NCBI RefSeq assembly: GCF_000090795.2 | Contig: NW_003546554.1 | Span: 1 to 34,821 of the forward strand | Length of the DNA stretch: 34,821 nucleotides | Direction: 5' to 3' | Source of the DNA: Amphimedon queenslandica | Taxonomy: Eukaryota > Porifera > Demospongiae > Haplosclerida > Niphatidae | Shown here: one piece after another, positions 18,331-30,119 of the stretch | Layout of the letters: each line of letters begins with the position of its first letter | Position numbering within the stretch: position 1 is the stretch's first letter | Notes under the pieces: model-generated | Seen by the model: the letters and a program-made list of their open reading frames with translations, nothing else | What the model was told of the DNA's origin: nothing | Database searches by the model: none | Made by a program: the position numbers and the translations under genes

Positions 18331-21300
18331 TAATAGAAACAGATGTCTTTGAAATAATAATCTTGATTATTGACATTGATTGAGTGAGTGAAAGGGAGCA
18401 TTTGCTGGTTGACATTATCAGATACAAACTCTACTTCACGCAACATTGAGAACTACACAAGAGAAACAATCAGTAAATTGCAAGTGCATTGATATTATCG
18501 ATACTGTCAAACATTGAAGATAAAGCAACTGCAAACTTACTGGACTACAGCCAGAGAGGGTGATCTTAAGGTCTTTCCTGTCTTTCAATGGAACTTCAAT
18601 GGCAGTGTCACTATCATAAGGCTGGAGGCTAAAGAATAAAGAGAGAGAGAGAGAATTTAATTATAATCATGGAACTAAAGCTTCATTACTAGAATGGTCC
18701 CTTTGCTCCACAAGGCAATTGGATGGTCTGTGAAACGTGCGTATGTAACAAGTGTAGGTATCCCAATTGAGATGTTGATGTTTCATTCTGCAAAGGGAAA
18801 TGACAGATATTATTAGTACCTCTGACTCATTCACTAAATATAGCATAAAAGATCTCCCTTGATGTATACATGGGGAGGGGGAGGAATGAGAGAGTACAAA
18901 CAAAAATTACTACCACAGTACTGCCAAGTTAAATAAATTCCAATTGATTTTTAGATAACTATCATAACATAATGTCTTATTTGTCTTAAAACTCTACTAA
19001 TGACAACAAAAATTTACTGCCTCAAATCAACTACATATACATGTACAGCATGAAGTACTACATCCCATCCTATCTATGATAATAGTCACACATTATTAAG
19101 TAAATGATATCACTCCTTGAATGTGCAAGATAAACACTACAATGATCGATGTCAGAGTGAAATTATCAAAAAACACGAGGCTCATGGCGACATCTTAACT
19201 GACTAAGCTGATCGATTGTTGTGTGGCCTAAGGCTTTATGATGCTATTAAAGCATCATTGCATTGTGTTTATATGAGATCATCAATCTATGTCGTGCAAT
19301 TCATAAAAAAATCCATTCTTTGATCATTAGATCATTAACTACTATAATATTCATAGATTGTGATCTCACTACAATTACACATGTATTAATATTCATATGC
19401 ATATGAAATAATAATAATAATAACTATAACTATCACTTAAGGCAGCTTGCTCATTTTTCTTTTTCTTAATGTACTATCTGTAGCATTGAAATTACTCATT
19501 TGTGTGGCCTGTCCTAAAATCTTAGTTATTTATTTGTACAAACACATTATGATTAATTTGCTCCACCACAAGAGAGAGAAAGAATTTAATTAGTGCTGCA
19601 TATTAAAACAACACAAAAAACCCAGCATTCCATGGTACTAGAATACCACACAGCTGCACAATCTCAAAATATTATGACTATACATGGGAATCACAAAGAC
19701 ATGGATCAAGAACTACACACAGCAAAGAAATGGCATGCTGGGAATATATAATAAGGGAGTTACCAGGGGATTCTCCCATAGTTCATAGTCCATGCAGACA
19801 CTATAAGGACGTCATTTATTATATCATCTTAGCTGGGATTGCATTATTCTAATCATTATTAATAAATACTGCTTATAAAGCAAGCTTTTACTAAAATCAA
19901 ACACACAAATACATACATGTACATGTATGTATGTAAATTACTATAAATGAACACTCTGCAGTGCATCCGCATAAATTGCATTATCTTAAATTAGTCATAA
20001 CATTATATGGTACATGGACACCCACATGTGATGGTAGACACACCAATAGTGCGCATGATAATTAATTATATCCAGTGACTTACGTTTACACACGTCCTGA
20101 TGGTAGATGACTTGAACTCACAGAAGGACTTAAAAGAGTCTTTGGTTGATCCCATATTAGGATCAATGGTATACTCGCCATTACTGTACTCAGGATGTTG
20201 CATCTATTGTATAGAGAAAGAGAGGGAGTATGGATACAATACACATGTATTCATGTGTCATTGTCAAATAATGATATACGTGTACTAGAATGTAGACTAG
20301 GTAATTGTGCTCACACAGCCATAGTCACCCATCATCAGCATCATTAGGGGTAAACAAGGGGGAGAAAAAAAACTGTCCCTTGGAAAACACCTTTGCTGTT
20401 TACTTATCGTCAAATATCACTACCATTGTACAATCAGCATATACATGTATATGTACATGTACGTGGGTGTAGAGCTCTCTTTAACAGTATACACACATAA
20501 ACATACAAATGCAATTAATAGTGCAGCATATGCATGCAATGTAGACTCGACTATCATGCATAAACAAACAAAAAAGTGCAAAGTGCAATGGAGTGTGTCC
20601 CTTACATTAAGGTCTTCACAGGTTCGTGGGAGCTTCTCGTTGATTCCCATCTTGTTCATTTCCTCCTCAATTGACTTCAACTCAACAAACAAAAATTGCT
20701 ATAAAAATTTAAAAAATAAAAAAGAGATTGATGGTGAGTCAGTCTCACTTTCTTAAGCTGGCTGATGTCTTGCTTCTCATCAAACTTGCTGCGGTAGAAT
20801 GCTGGTCCCTTGTATGGCTCACCCTATGATGATGATGATGATAATAATAATGATGATGATGATGATAATGATGATCAATTATTATTCATGACAATTTATT
20901 GTTCCTTACAGGTGCTCCTGCGGGTCCAGGTGGTCCGGCAGGTCCAACAGGTCCAACGCTACCATGTAGACCTTGTTCACCCTAAAAACAAAATCATTAA
21001 TGTGCACTGTTTGTCATTATGACATTTTGTTTATCATTATGACAGTTTGTTTGTCATTATGACAGTATTCATTGTTTGTCATTATTACAAGTGTTACTTG
21101 TTGTCATTATGCGTAATGAGTGTGTAGGAGGATGTCATGAGTGAATGAGTACACAGTGTGTGTGGGTGCAGTTTGTTATCCTTACAGGTGATCCCTTCTC
21201 TCCTTGAGGACCAAATCCTCCTCTGTTTCCTCTATCTCCTTGTTCTCCTTTGGGTCCCTCTGGTCCCTGGGGTCCTTGTGGTCCAGTAGCACCTTGTGGT

Positions 21301-24300
21301 CCGGCTTGACCTGGTGCCCCAACTCCTCCCTGTAGACCAGGGTCTCCCTTGTGTCCTGGTAGACCCTATCATTATCATAAAAAGAATTATCACTATACAT
21401 GTACATGTATGTATAGGGACTACCCTAACCCACACAACCATAATCAGGTAATGGAATTAGGATATTGAATTACTAAATGACACTTACTCTATCTCCTTGA
21501 TCTCCTTTGTCTCCTGGTACACCCTTAGGCCCTTGATCACCCTATGAGTATTAGTATTAACATTATCAATCATACACTGTAATTCTATTTTGTCTTACTC
21601 TGGCACCAGGAGCTCCAGGGCCACCAGCTGGGCCAGGATCACCTTGAGCGCCCTATTAATAATAAAACAAGTATTAACGAGTTAATAATTAATTAATGAT
21701 TAGCTTACAGCTGGTCCTTCCTTTCCAGGATCGCCAGGCCGTCCATCAGTGCCAGGTGGTCCCTAAAAACAAGAATAATAACAGGAGGGAAGGATTGGCT
21801 CTTACTCTCTTCCCATCTTCTCCTGGTAGTCCAGTGTATCCCTGGGGTCCTTTCTGTCCGGGCTCTCCTTGAGCACCAGGTGAACCTGTGGGTCCATCAG
21901 GTCCTTGACCGCCCTAATAGAAATAATTATAATAATAACAAATTTATCATAAATCTCATGTACATTGTGACATTAAGGTATTTGGTCAAATTTCACCAAA
22001 AATGGCTAGGAGAGAATTTTCTATTTTTATAATTTTCTCTGATGCATATACATGTTCTTATAGGTTGTGTAGCAAGCTTGAGCTGATTCCAATCAAAATG
22101 GGATCCTTTAAAATTTTTAAAGTTTTAAAAGTTGTTCCAAAAGCATGTGTACACTGTACATGTGCATGTCTATTGTAGTACTTGTCAGTATATGAAGCAT
22201 GCTTTTTAGCTAACTTAGGCTACTTAGCATGCTTTGTGGGAAACTCTGTTCTACAAGTACAAGGTACATACTACTTACACGATCGCCATTGGCTCCTTTA
22301 GGTCCAGCTGGTCCCCTTTCTCCTTTGGGTCCTTTGTCACCTTTAGGTCCCTTAGCTCCATTCTCACCCATGAATCCTTTAGCACCAATCAAACCAGGGT
22401 ATCCTACCTCACCCTTAGCACCAGGCCTTCCTGGAATGCCCTATTACAACAGACAATAAATAATCCATCTGATGTTGTCAATAGTGTATGTATTACAGAT
22501 TTTCCTTGAGCTCCCTTGCTACCCTGAGGTCCAGGTACTCCAGCCTCTCCTGGCTCACCAGGTGCTCCGGCACGACCTTTCTCTCCATCAGCACCAGCTT
22601 TACCCTAATACATGTAGTATAACAATAAGTATATGTACAGTGTATATAATAATGATGTTTACGGTTGGGCCAGCATCTCCTTGTTTTCCTTGTTCCCCAC
22701 GGGATCCAGCAGGTCCTCTTGGACCTTTAGGTCCTGCTTGTCCAGGAACACCACGTGCACCTTTAGAACCCTGGAAGAAAGAAGAGGCATAAATGATATA
22801 GAAATGGTTCATTAATTGCTAACAGCTGGTCCAGGTAGACCTTGAGGTCCCTTAGGGCCAGTAGGTCCTGTCTTTCCTGGTAGACCAGGTACTCCAGCAG
22901 CGCCAGATGCTCCAGCTGGTCCTTGAGATCCTTGTGAGCTAGGTAGGCCGGGTTTACCAGGAGCACCTGATGGACCACGTGAACCTTGGGATCCAGTGGG
23001 TCCCTTCTTTCCTCTCTCTCCAGCAGCACCAGTGTCACCCTATAGTAACGAATAACATATAAATCACATTACATACATCTATATCCTTCATACAGGTCTT
23101 CCAGCTGGTCCAGGTCCTCCAGCTACACCCTGTGGTCCAACAGTTCCCTTATCTCCAGTAGCACCAGCACCACCGGCTGGTCCCTGGGGACCAGGCCCGC
23201 CAGTGGCTCCTTGAAAACCATTAGGTCCAGGATTACCTGCAGCTCCTAAAGGACCCTACAAAAGAGAGAGAAAATTAGCCATCAAACATTAACAATTTGT
23301 TGTTTTTCTTGTCTCACAGCTCTTCCAGGTGCTCCATCAGGTCCCTGCTGTCCAACGTCACCCTGTACTCCTTGGAATCCTGGTCTACCTTGAGGTCCCT
23401 TCTTTCCACGACCACCGGGTCCTCCCTAAACAAATAAGCAACAATAAATAAATGACAATAACAACAACAAAAATTTAAAATATGCATAGAGTAACATACC
23501 CTAGCTCCAGCTGGTCCAGGACTGCCAGTCTTTCCTTGTAAGCCACGCTCGCCCTAAAACAAACAAATAAAATAAATAATTCTAATATTTGGCATTCCTA
23601 CATGAGCTCCAGTGGTACCAGGGAGACCAACACCTCCCTGGGGACCTTGTTTACCCTAATAAAGGAGAGAGAGAGAGGTGCCATTATAATTACCGCTATA
23701 CATGTACATGTACATACAGGTTGACCAGGTTCACCAGCAGCTCCGATTTGCCCAGTCTCACCGGCTCTACCCTTTGCTCCGGTGGCACCTTTAGCTCCAG
23801 TTGGTCCCTATCAATAAATAAATTTTAAATTAATAATTTGAAACGTTAGATTCCTTACAGCTCCACCCCTTGCTCCCTTAGTGCCTTGGTCACCAGCAGG
23901 TCCGTGTACACCCTAACAATTGATGATAATATTATCACATAGTAACAATAGTGTCAATAAGACATTAATCATAATGTGCTAACTCACAGAGGCACCAGTT
24001 GCTCCTTGATCTCCAGCTTTGCCAGTAACACCAGGAACACCCTATATAAACAAACAAACAAACAAACAAACAAATAAATAAATAATCCAATGAGCAGATT
24101 CAGCACAGTGCTCTGATTCAGCATGTATACGCATATGCATAATTGCACATGTAGTATCAGCAAAAGATTGAGATAACAGGATGTACATGTACATGTACAT
24201 GACACTGACCTTGTCTCCTTTGTTTCCAGGGTCACCAGCTGATCCAGTCTCTCCTGGTTGTCCTGGAGGACCAGCAGCACCTGGTTGACCATCAGCTCCT

Positions 24301-25489
24301 CTTGATCCTTTTTGTCCCTATTGACATGTAATTAAATGTATTATGAATGTGAACAATGATAAGATGAGATTCAGTATATTAACATACAGGTGCTCCAGTG
24401 TCTCCAACAGGTCCTGCAGGTCCATGAGGACCAGGTATACCACTAGGTCCAGGTGGTCCTTGTATACCATCAGTTCCATCAGGTCCCTATATAAAGAGTG
24501 AATCAATATTCGTGGGAGAGAGGGAACTAGTGGTTATAGTCATAGACTTACGTTTACACCTGGTTGGCCACGGTCACCTCGTGCTCCTTTAGCTCCCCTG
24601 GCACCCTAAAATAATGAGAACAAGATTAGTGATGTATAAATACCACCCATTGCTATTAGTATGTGTATCCCGTATGTGTGTATAATAAACTAAAACTTAC
24701 TGGTCTGCCTGGAACACCAGCACCACCAGGTACACCATCATATCCCTAGATATGCATATAAAGTAAAATAAAGTTCCATGTACATATACGTGTACTTACA
24801 GGAAGGCCAGGAATACCCTGTGCTCCTTTCTCTCCCTTCTCTCCTGGCTCTCCTTTATCACCATCTTTACCATTTTCTCCAGGTACTCCTCCATGGCCAG
24901 GTGGTCCCTAGATAATGTACATGTACATGTAGTAAATACCAACTCTCTCTCTCTCTCTCTCTCTTTCTTTCTTCATTACCTTAGCACCACGTGGACCAGC
25001 TGGGCCAGCATTTCCTTGTTTTCCATCTTCACCTTGGTCTCCAGGGGCACCATTAGCTCCTCTGAAACCTTTCTCTCCTCTTTCTCCCTACAATAACAAA
25101 GAAGAAAGGAGCAATCAATAATAGTATGATAACGAATAATAAGAACAAAGAAGAAGAAGAAGAAGAAGGAGTATGTATATTACAGCTTTTCCTTGAGGGC
25201 CAGTGTTTCCTTTGTCACCATCAGCTCCATTATTTCCCTTGCGACCAGGCTGTCCACGTGGTCCAGTGTCACCAGGTTCTCCAGTCTGTCCTCTTATTCC
25301 AGCTAGTCCAGTACGACCGGGTGATCCCATTGATCCTTTAGCACCGGCAGGTCCAGGTGGTCCTGTTGCACCATTCTGTCCTGGTGTTCCAGGGGAACCA
25401 GGTGAACCCGGGGATCCATCAGAACCGGGTGGTCCTTGGTTCCCAGCTGGTCCTCTTTTACCAGGTGCACCAGGAGGTCCCTATTATTA

Positions 25490-25560
<71 letters not shown>

Positions 25561-26245
25561 AATAATAATAATATAATAGTGTCATTTCATGTCTTACAGT
25601 TGGTCCATTGGGTCCTTGAGGTCCTTGTGGTCCAGGGGCTCCAGGTGCTCCTTGTTGTCCAGGGAATCCATCAGGTCCTGGTGGTCCTGCTGGTCCATCG
25701 GCTCCTGTTTCACCATCCCCTCCCTTAGCTCCTACATCTCCATCAGGACCCTATGCACCAGTTCATGTCAGTATAAGATATCATGGACTCACTCTTGGTC
25801 CCTCTGGTCCAATGTTGCCAACTTCTCCTGGTGGTCCATTTGGCCCTTGGTCACCAGGCTCACCAGCAGCACCATCAGCTCCTCTATTTCCCTATATAAA
25901 TTATCAGGCGATTATACAAAAATATAGAATGAGAAGTTGCATAAATTTTCAATTGAAAGGAAATATTCGCAATTCTAAATCTAACATGCTTCATTGCTAT
26001 ACAAAATTTCTTGACATGCACCCAATTTAAAGTACACTTATTATTAATGATGTCATTACCTTAGCCCCTTGTAATCCAGGGAATCCAGGGATGCCAGGTA
26101 GACCAATTTGTCCCTAATGACACAGTCAATAGATACACAGTATGATAAAGGCATGTGTGGGTCTTACAGTCGGTCCAGGGTCACCAGGATATCCATTGGG
26201 TCCACTGGCACCAATTACACCCTAAAAATAAATAAATAAATAAAA

Positions 26246-26281
<36 letters not shown>

Positions 26282-27729
26282 AACAAACCTCCTTTCCTAC
26301 TTCACCTTGATCACCAGCTGGTCCTTTCTCACCATCCATTCCCTACAAGAATCAAACATCATTATTAATATGATAAATCATCAAACAGTGCATTACCCTG
26401 TGTCCTCTTGTTCCCTTGGGTCCAATGTGACCAGGAGGTCCAGGTACTCCTTTACGACCAGGTACACCAGACTGTCCACGGTCACCACGGTCACCAACAA
26501 TTGGAATGATGATTGGTCCTTTTATGCCTTGCTCCTACAAAACACATAATAAGTATAGATACATGTACATGTGAATGACATACAATGTACATGTAGTATG
26601 ATACCCATAATTCAACATGTTTTCAGAGCATAAGGACGTTCACATAATATTTTTCAAAGCATTAATGGTACACATGTAACTGTAGTTCAAAAAATTATTA
26701 TTAAAACGTTGGATATGCATAATTAAGGACAAACTAGCAAATTTTAAGCAGCAATCTAAAGCCTCAACCATACTACATAAACATAATGGAATCTTACAGG
26801 TGGTGGAATGAAAGCAGGTGCACCAGGATCTCCAGGGGGTCCAATTGGTCCTGGAACACCAGGGTCACCCTATGTAAGATAGAAAATACCAAGTGTCAAC
26901 AGTAATACTATAAACAGCAAAAAAAAACAACTTTATTATTCTTACAGGTGGTCCAGTAGCACCATCTGATCCAGCAGATCCATCAAGCCCATCAAATCCC
27001 TATCAGTAATAATTATTGATAAATCAATCAATTAATAATAACTATTATTAATAGTGTCACTTACATCAGAACCACGTGAACCAGGAGGTCCAGGGGGACC
27101 CTAATTAATAAAAAATATATTACAATAATTTTACTAGTATATGCATTTATTTGTGTAATTAGTTAGGTGATGTGTGTGCATTAATTACAGGGACGGGAGC
27201 TAAATTTGGTCCAGGGGGTCCTGGAGGTCCAGGGTCCTATAGATAAATTAGAGTCAATGCATTATGAGAGTAAGGGAGGAGGGCTTACTCCAAATGGGTC
27301 TGTGTCTGTAACTCCGTCCTGTCTCTTTGTGAATGGAGCTGCACCATCTGAAAGACACAACAGGTTATTACAATAGTACCAGTTGCCATAGCTACACTAT
27401 TTACATACAGTGGGCAGTCAATAAAAATGTTTAGACTTCAAAATCAATAGGCCATTGTTGTCTAACGCAACAATGAAAGAAAGGGGCTTATTGTAATCGC
27501 CATCTTGAATAATAGTTGAATTTGACAAATTTGTATTTTGTAAGCTCACGTCACGTGACTATAATCAACACCCACGCACAAATTATAATGCTGCTAACCC
27601 ATTGTGAAACAATGCCAACAACAGTTCTCTCAGAATTATTAATGATAATAATAATGCAAACTCACATGCTAAGGTGCAAAGTGAGACACCAATTAATGCT
27701 AGAATAAGAGCCTGAGCTGCCATGATCAT
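18330..27729 (-). CDS. Fibrillar collagen alpha chain, 42 coding exons, 1324 aa
   Basis: Coding starts at 27729 ([21 protein letters not shown], exon 27666-27729). Next come 27289-27347 (short propeptide with PFTKRQDG) and 27189-27236, 27065-27100, 26946-26999 and 26798-26869 (minor helix). Exon 26397-26534 carries the non-helical GPIIIPIV and then the main helix. The main helix continues through exons of 54, 99, 108, 153, 162, 216 or 297 bp, such as 26289-26342, 25184-25480, 22824-23039 and 21186-21365, to 20910-20981. The COLFI C-propeptide exons are 20749-20823, 20606-20680, 20084-20203, 18690-18787, 18541-18628 and 18330-18452, with [26 protein letters not shown] and a terminal DICFY. All 42 exons sum to 3975 nt. 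The main helix is about 337 triplets, close to the fibrillar norm of about 338. No VWC or TSPN N-domain is seen. The protein is secreted and forms trimers in the extracellular matrix. Confidence 0.93.
18788..20083 (-). other. Long intron within collagen C-propeptide; nothing recognised
   Basis: At about 1.3 kb this is by far the largest intron of the gene. It separates the COLFI exons 20084-20203 and 18690-18787, which join in phase 0. It is AT-rich, without a credible ORF or exon on either strand. Confidence 0.6.
21985..22105. repeat. Diverged single copy of the 177-bp repeat in collagen intron
   Basis: It shares AATGGCT, TTTTCTCTGATGCATATACATG and GTAGCAAGCTTGAGCTGATTCC with the units of the 11824-12790 array, same orientation on the plus strand. 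It sits in the intron between exons 22279-22440 and 21806-21913. Confidence 0.65.
25482..25575. repeat. (ATT)n microsatellite in collagen intron
   Basis: An almost pure ATT tract between exons 25598-25750 and 25184-25480. Poly-Tyr or poly-Ile ORFs across it are artefacts. Confidence 0.95.
26226..26280. repeat. (AAAT)n microsatellite in collagen intron
   Basis: A tetranucleotide tract that fills nearly the whole intron between exons 26289-26342 and 26168-26221. Confidence 0.9.
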
Positions 27730-27860
27730 CTGCAAAAGAATTAATAAGATCTATCATATTAAATATAATGTTACAAAATGCTAAGTTGCTAAGTTGACAT
27801 GCACTGTACAATCAGCAATAAAAATGCAAGATAATAACTGCATACAGTGCAGGACTTACC

Positions 27861-28040
27861 TAACTCCTGTAGCTATGGAAGTAACTGAATGGAGGAATAT
27901 CACGGCTTAGAGGCAGCCGGTCCTTAGAGTGTAGGCTTAGTTGCAAGGACTTACGACTTGAAGACGTATTCCTTGACAAGATCTACAGCTGTGACAAAGT
28001 CCAACTGCAGAGAGGCCCAACCAGCAGAGTACTGGAACAA
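27861..28040 (-). other. Probable 5' UTR exon of collagen gene
   Basis: A minus-strand donor (GTTAG then GTAAGT at 27859-27858) ends an exon that would splice to the acceptor TTTTGCAG just before the ATG at 27729. A TATA-like ATATAA (minus strand) lies near 28058-28063. Its upstream boundary is unknown. A further candidate noncoding exon at about 28076-28128 has a TTTTAG acceptor and a GTAAGT donor, so transcription may start nearer 28,300. Confidence 0.45.
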
Positions 28041-28128
28041 TCTGCTAAAGGGGGTTGGTTATATTAAAGTGTGACTTACAGAGTCTGGGTTATCCATTCA
28101 CTGGATCACAATGCCCGGAAGAATCCTC

Positions 28129-28348
28129 TAAAAGACAAAGACTTAGCAGAGAATAATGAATAGGATTGTTGTCTAATGCAGCATGAAGACAACACAGCCC
28201 GAGTGTTGCATAAACCGAGAAGCACGTAAAGTCAAAACACATTCGCGCCAATTCGCGGCAATTTGCAGGATAAGATGCCGGAATAGTTCCATTTAGAAGG
28301 CGTGGCTGGTTGCCTAGGAAACGCAAACACACCTTAACTTTAAAGAAA
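28129..28348. promoter_or_regulatory. Putative divergent promoter: collagen (-) and RIIa gene (+)
   Basis: A short gap separates the upstream-most candidate collagen exon from the ATG at 28349. It contains GC-richer islands (TTCGCGCCAATTCGCGGCAA near 28242-28261). A minus-strand ORF here has no recognisable product. The role in transcription is inferred from head-to-head geometry. Confidence 0.35.
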
Positions 28349-29625
28349 ATGTCTGTGTCTTATGCTGCTGCAAAGATACGTATCCCGGCTGGATTTGAGC
28401 ACATATTGGAGGGACTGGTAAGAGAAGTGTTAAGAGAACAGCCAGAAGATGTCATAGCCTTTTCTGCTGAATATTTCAACAAAAAGATTCTGCTAAGGAA
28501 AGGCATGTTGAATTTGATCTTTCATTAAAAAATATGAATTTTATGTACATGTATATAGGAGGATATGCAGAAGAATCAAAAAGTGCTGGACAACAAATTG
28601 AAGAAGCAAAGAATGTGCATGTGAAAGAGGAGCCTGCAGTAGAAGTGGAAGAAAAGCACGATCCTACTGCAGAACTAGAGGAGGAGAAAAAAAATGATGA
28701 AAGTGTCCCTCCACAAGAAGGGGATGAGACACAAGCAACAAAAGATGAGCAAGAAGAAGAAGGGGAAAAGGAGGTCGAACAAGAAACAGCACCTCATGAA
28801 AGTTCAGAAGCATCACAAGAACCAGCAGTGATAACACAGGAGGGTGATGCATCTCACGAACCCTCTCAAAATGAAGGAGAGTCTAATCAAGAGGAACCAC
28901 AAATGGATATAGAACCACAGACAACTGAAGAGTCTCAAGCAACTGAAGATCAAAAACCATCAGAAGAACCTCAGTCATCAGAAGAACCTCAGCCATCAGA
29001 AGAACCTCAAGAACCCCAGCCATCCGAAGAACCCCAGCCATCCGAAGAACCCCAGCCATCCGAAGAACCCCAGCCATCCGAAGAACCACAGCCATCCGAA
29101 GAACCACAGCCATCTGAAGAACCTCAAGCAACTGAAGAACCTGAAGTACCTCAGCCGTCTGAAGAACCTCAAGCAACTGAGGAACCGCAGCCATCTGAGG
29201 AACCTCAAGCAACCGAAGAACCCCAAGCAACTGAAGAGTCTCAGCCATCTGAAGAGCCTCAAGCAACCAAAGAGCCCCAAGCAACTGAAGACTCACAGCA
29301 GTCTGAAGAACCTCAAGCAACTGAAGCATCAGAAGAGCCGCCACCAGAAACTGAAGAACCTCAAGCAACTGAAGAACCTCAAGCGACTGAAGAACCTCAA
29401 GCGACTGAAGAACCTCAAGCGACTGAAGAACCTCAAGCGACTGAAGAACCTCAAGCGACTGAAGAACCTCAAGCAACTGAAGAACCTCAAGCAACTGAAG
29501 AACCTCAAGCGACTGAAGAACCTCAGCCAACTGAAGAAACCCAGCCGTCTGAAGAACAAAAGCAAGAAACCACAGCTGAGGAACCTAGCGGTGCATCTGA
29601 GGACTCTAAACCAGAAGAATCATAA
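28349..29625 (+). CDS. RIIa-domain (SPA17/CABYR-type) protein with EEPQ hexapeptide repeats, 406 aa
   Basis: The two exons are 28349-28502 and 28559-29625 (1221 nt, in frame). Residues 12-45 match the RIIa dimerisation/docking domain of sperm protein 17: IPAGFEHILEGLVREVLREQ followed by PEDVIAFSAEYF. RIIa domains dimerise and bind amphipathic helices of AKAPs and radial-spoke proteins, usually in cilia, flagella or sperm. The intron is GC-AG (AAAG/GCATGT donor, TATATAG acceptor, phase 1). No GT donor preserves the frame as well. The remainder is an acidic, disordered tail with about 25 EEPQ repeats (PSEEPQ then ATEEPQ blocks), ending KPEES. No IQ motif is seen. In this organism a flagellar role is likely but inferred. 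Confidence 0.85.
28956..29550 (+). repeat. Coding minisatellite, 18-bp unit
   Basis: Repeats of GAAGAACCTCAAGCGACT and relatives encode ATEEPQ, with an earlier PSEEPQ block. About nine 3'-proximal ATEEPQ units are near identical at nucleotide level, indicating recent expansion. The long antisense ORFs across it are shadows of the repeat. Confidence 0.95.
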
Positions 29626-30119
29626 TCAGTTTGCATGAACATTATTAATGTGAATTCATTTTGAATAATTATAGTTACTTTTTAGTACACACCTTCCTTG
29701 CATCCTCAAAAGTAATATTGAAATGTACGCCCACACATAATTAAAATGTGATACAAGAAAGTTTGTTGTGCTTCCTAAAGTCAATGCAAAGATGTGACTA
29801 TTTTGACAATGGCTGTTTGGTCTATCCTTCCATTACAACAGGGGCTTTTGTTCACAATAATGAAGAGTAGGCCTTTGTTCTCTGTAAAGACTGGTGACAG
29901 TTATAATCAATGTTACTCATCAATTTGGGCCAGTCCACTTATTGGCAGCTGCAGGTATCACTTGCAGTGCAGTCCTACAGAAACAACCGCTTTACTTTGC
30001 CTTCACTGTGAGGTAGAGAGGCGATCATACAAGTCAAGTACGTTTAGCCTATCACCTCATCAATGTCAGCCATCTTTGGATTGCCAAAATGAATCCGCTT
30101 TTTGTTTTCATTTTAGAAA
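29626..30119. other. Intergenic: 3' end of RIIa gene and 5' region of second collagen
   Basis: An ATTAAA at 29740-29745 is a candidate polyadenylation signal for the RIIa gene. The rest presumably holds the promoter and 5' UTR of the collagen starting at 30120. A 109-codon ORF across 29794-30123 overlaps that start in another frame and has no recognisable features, so I do not call it. Confidence 0.4.

Noticed and set aside
20440..20465. Recurrent TACATGTACATG palindromic strings in many introns (also near 23700, 24185, 24917, 26563 and 30338)
   Set aside because: They look like short simple-sequence tracts, too short and variable to call an element or regulatory site without genome-wide statistics.
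21186..26030. Plus-strand Pro-rich or Ser-rich ORFs across the collagen gene
   Set aside because: These are antisense readings of Gly-X-Y exons. The minus strand gives consistent Gly triplets and splice sites.
27406..27430. TACAGTGGGCAGTC near a collagen intron, similar in its first bases to TACAGTGGGG at about 30630, considered as a transposon terminus
   Set aside because: Only the first few bases agree, and no matching inverted terminus or target duplication could be found nearby.
28090..28332. 80-codon minus ORF between the RIIa gene and the collagen gene
   Set aside because: It has no recognisable features. Part of it fits a noncoding 5' exon of the collagen gene (28076-28128 with splice sites).
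28883..29530. Long minus-strand Leu-rich ORF (215 codons) and other antisense ORFs at 28664-28852, 28996-29280 and 29329-29565
   Set aside because: They are shadows of the 18-bp coding repeat on the plus strand. The plus frame has an RIIa domain and a matching splice junction.
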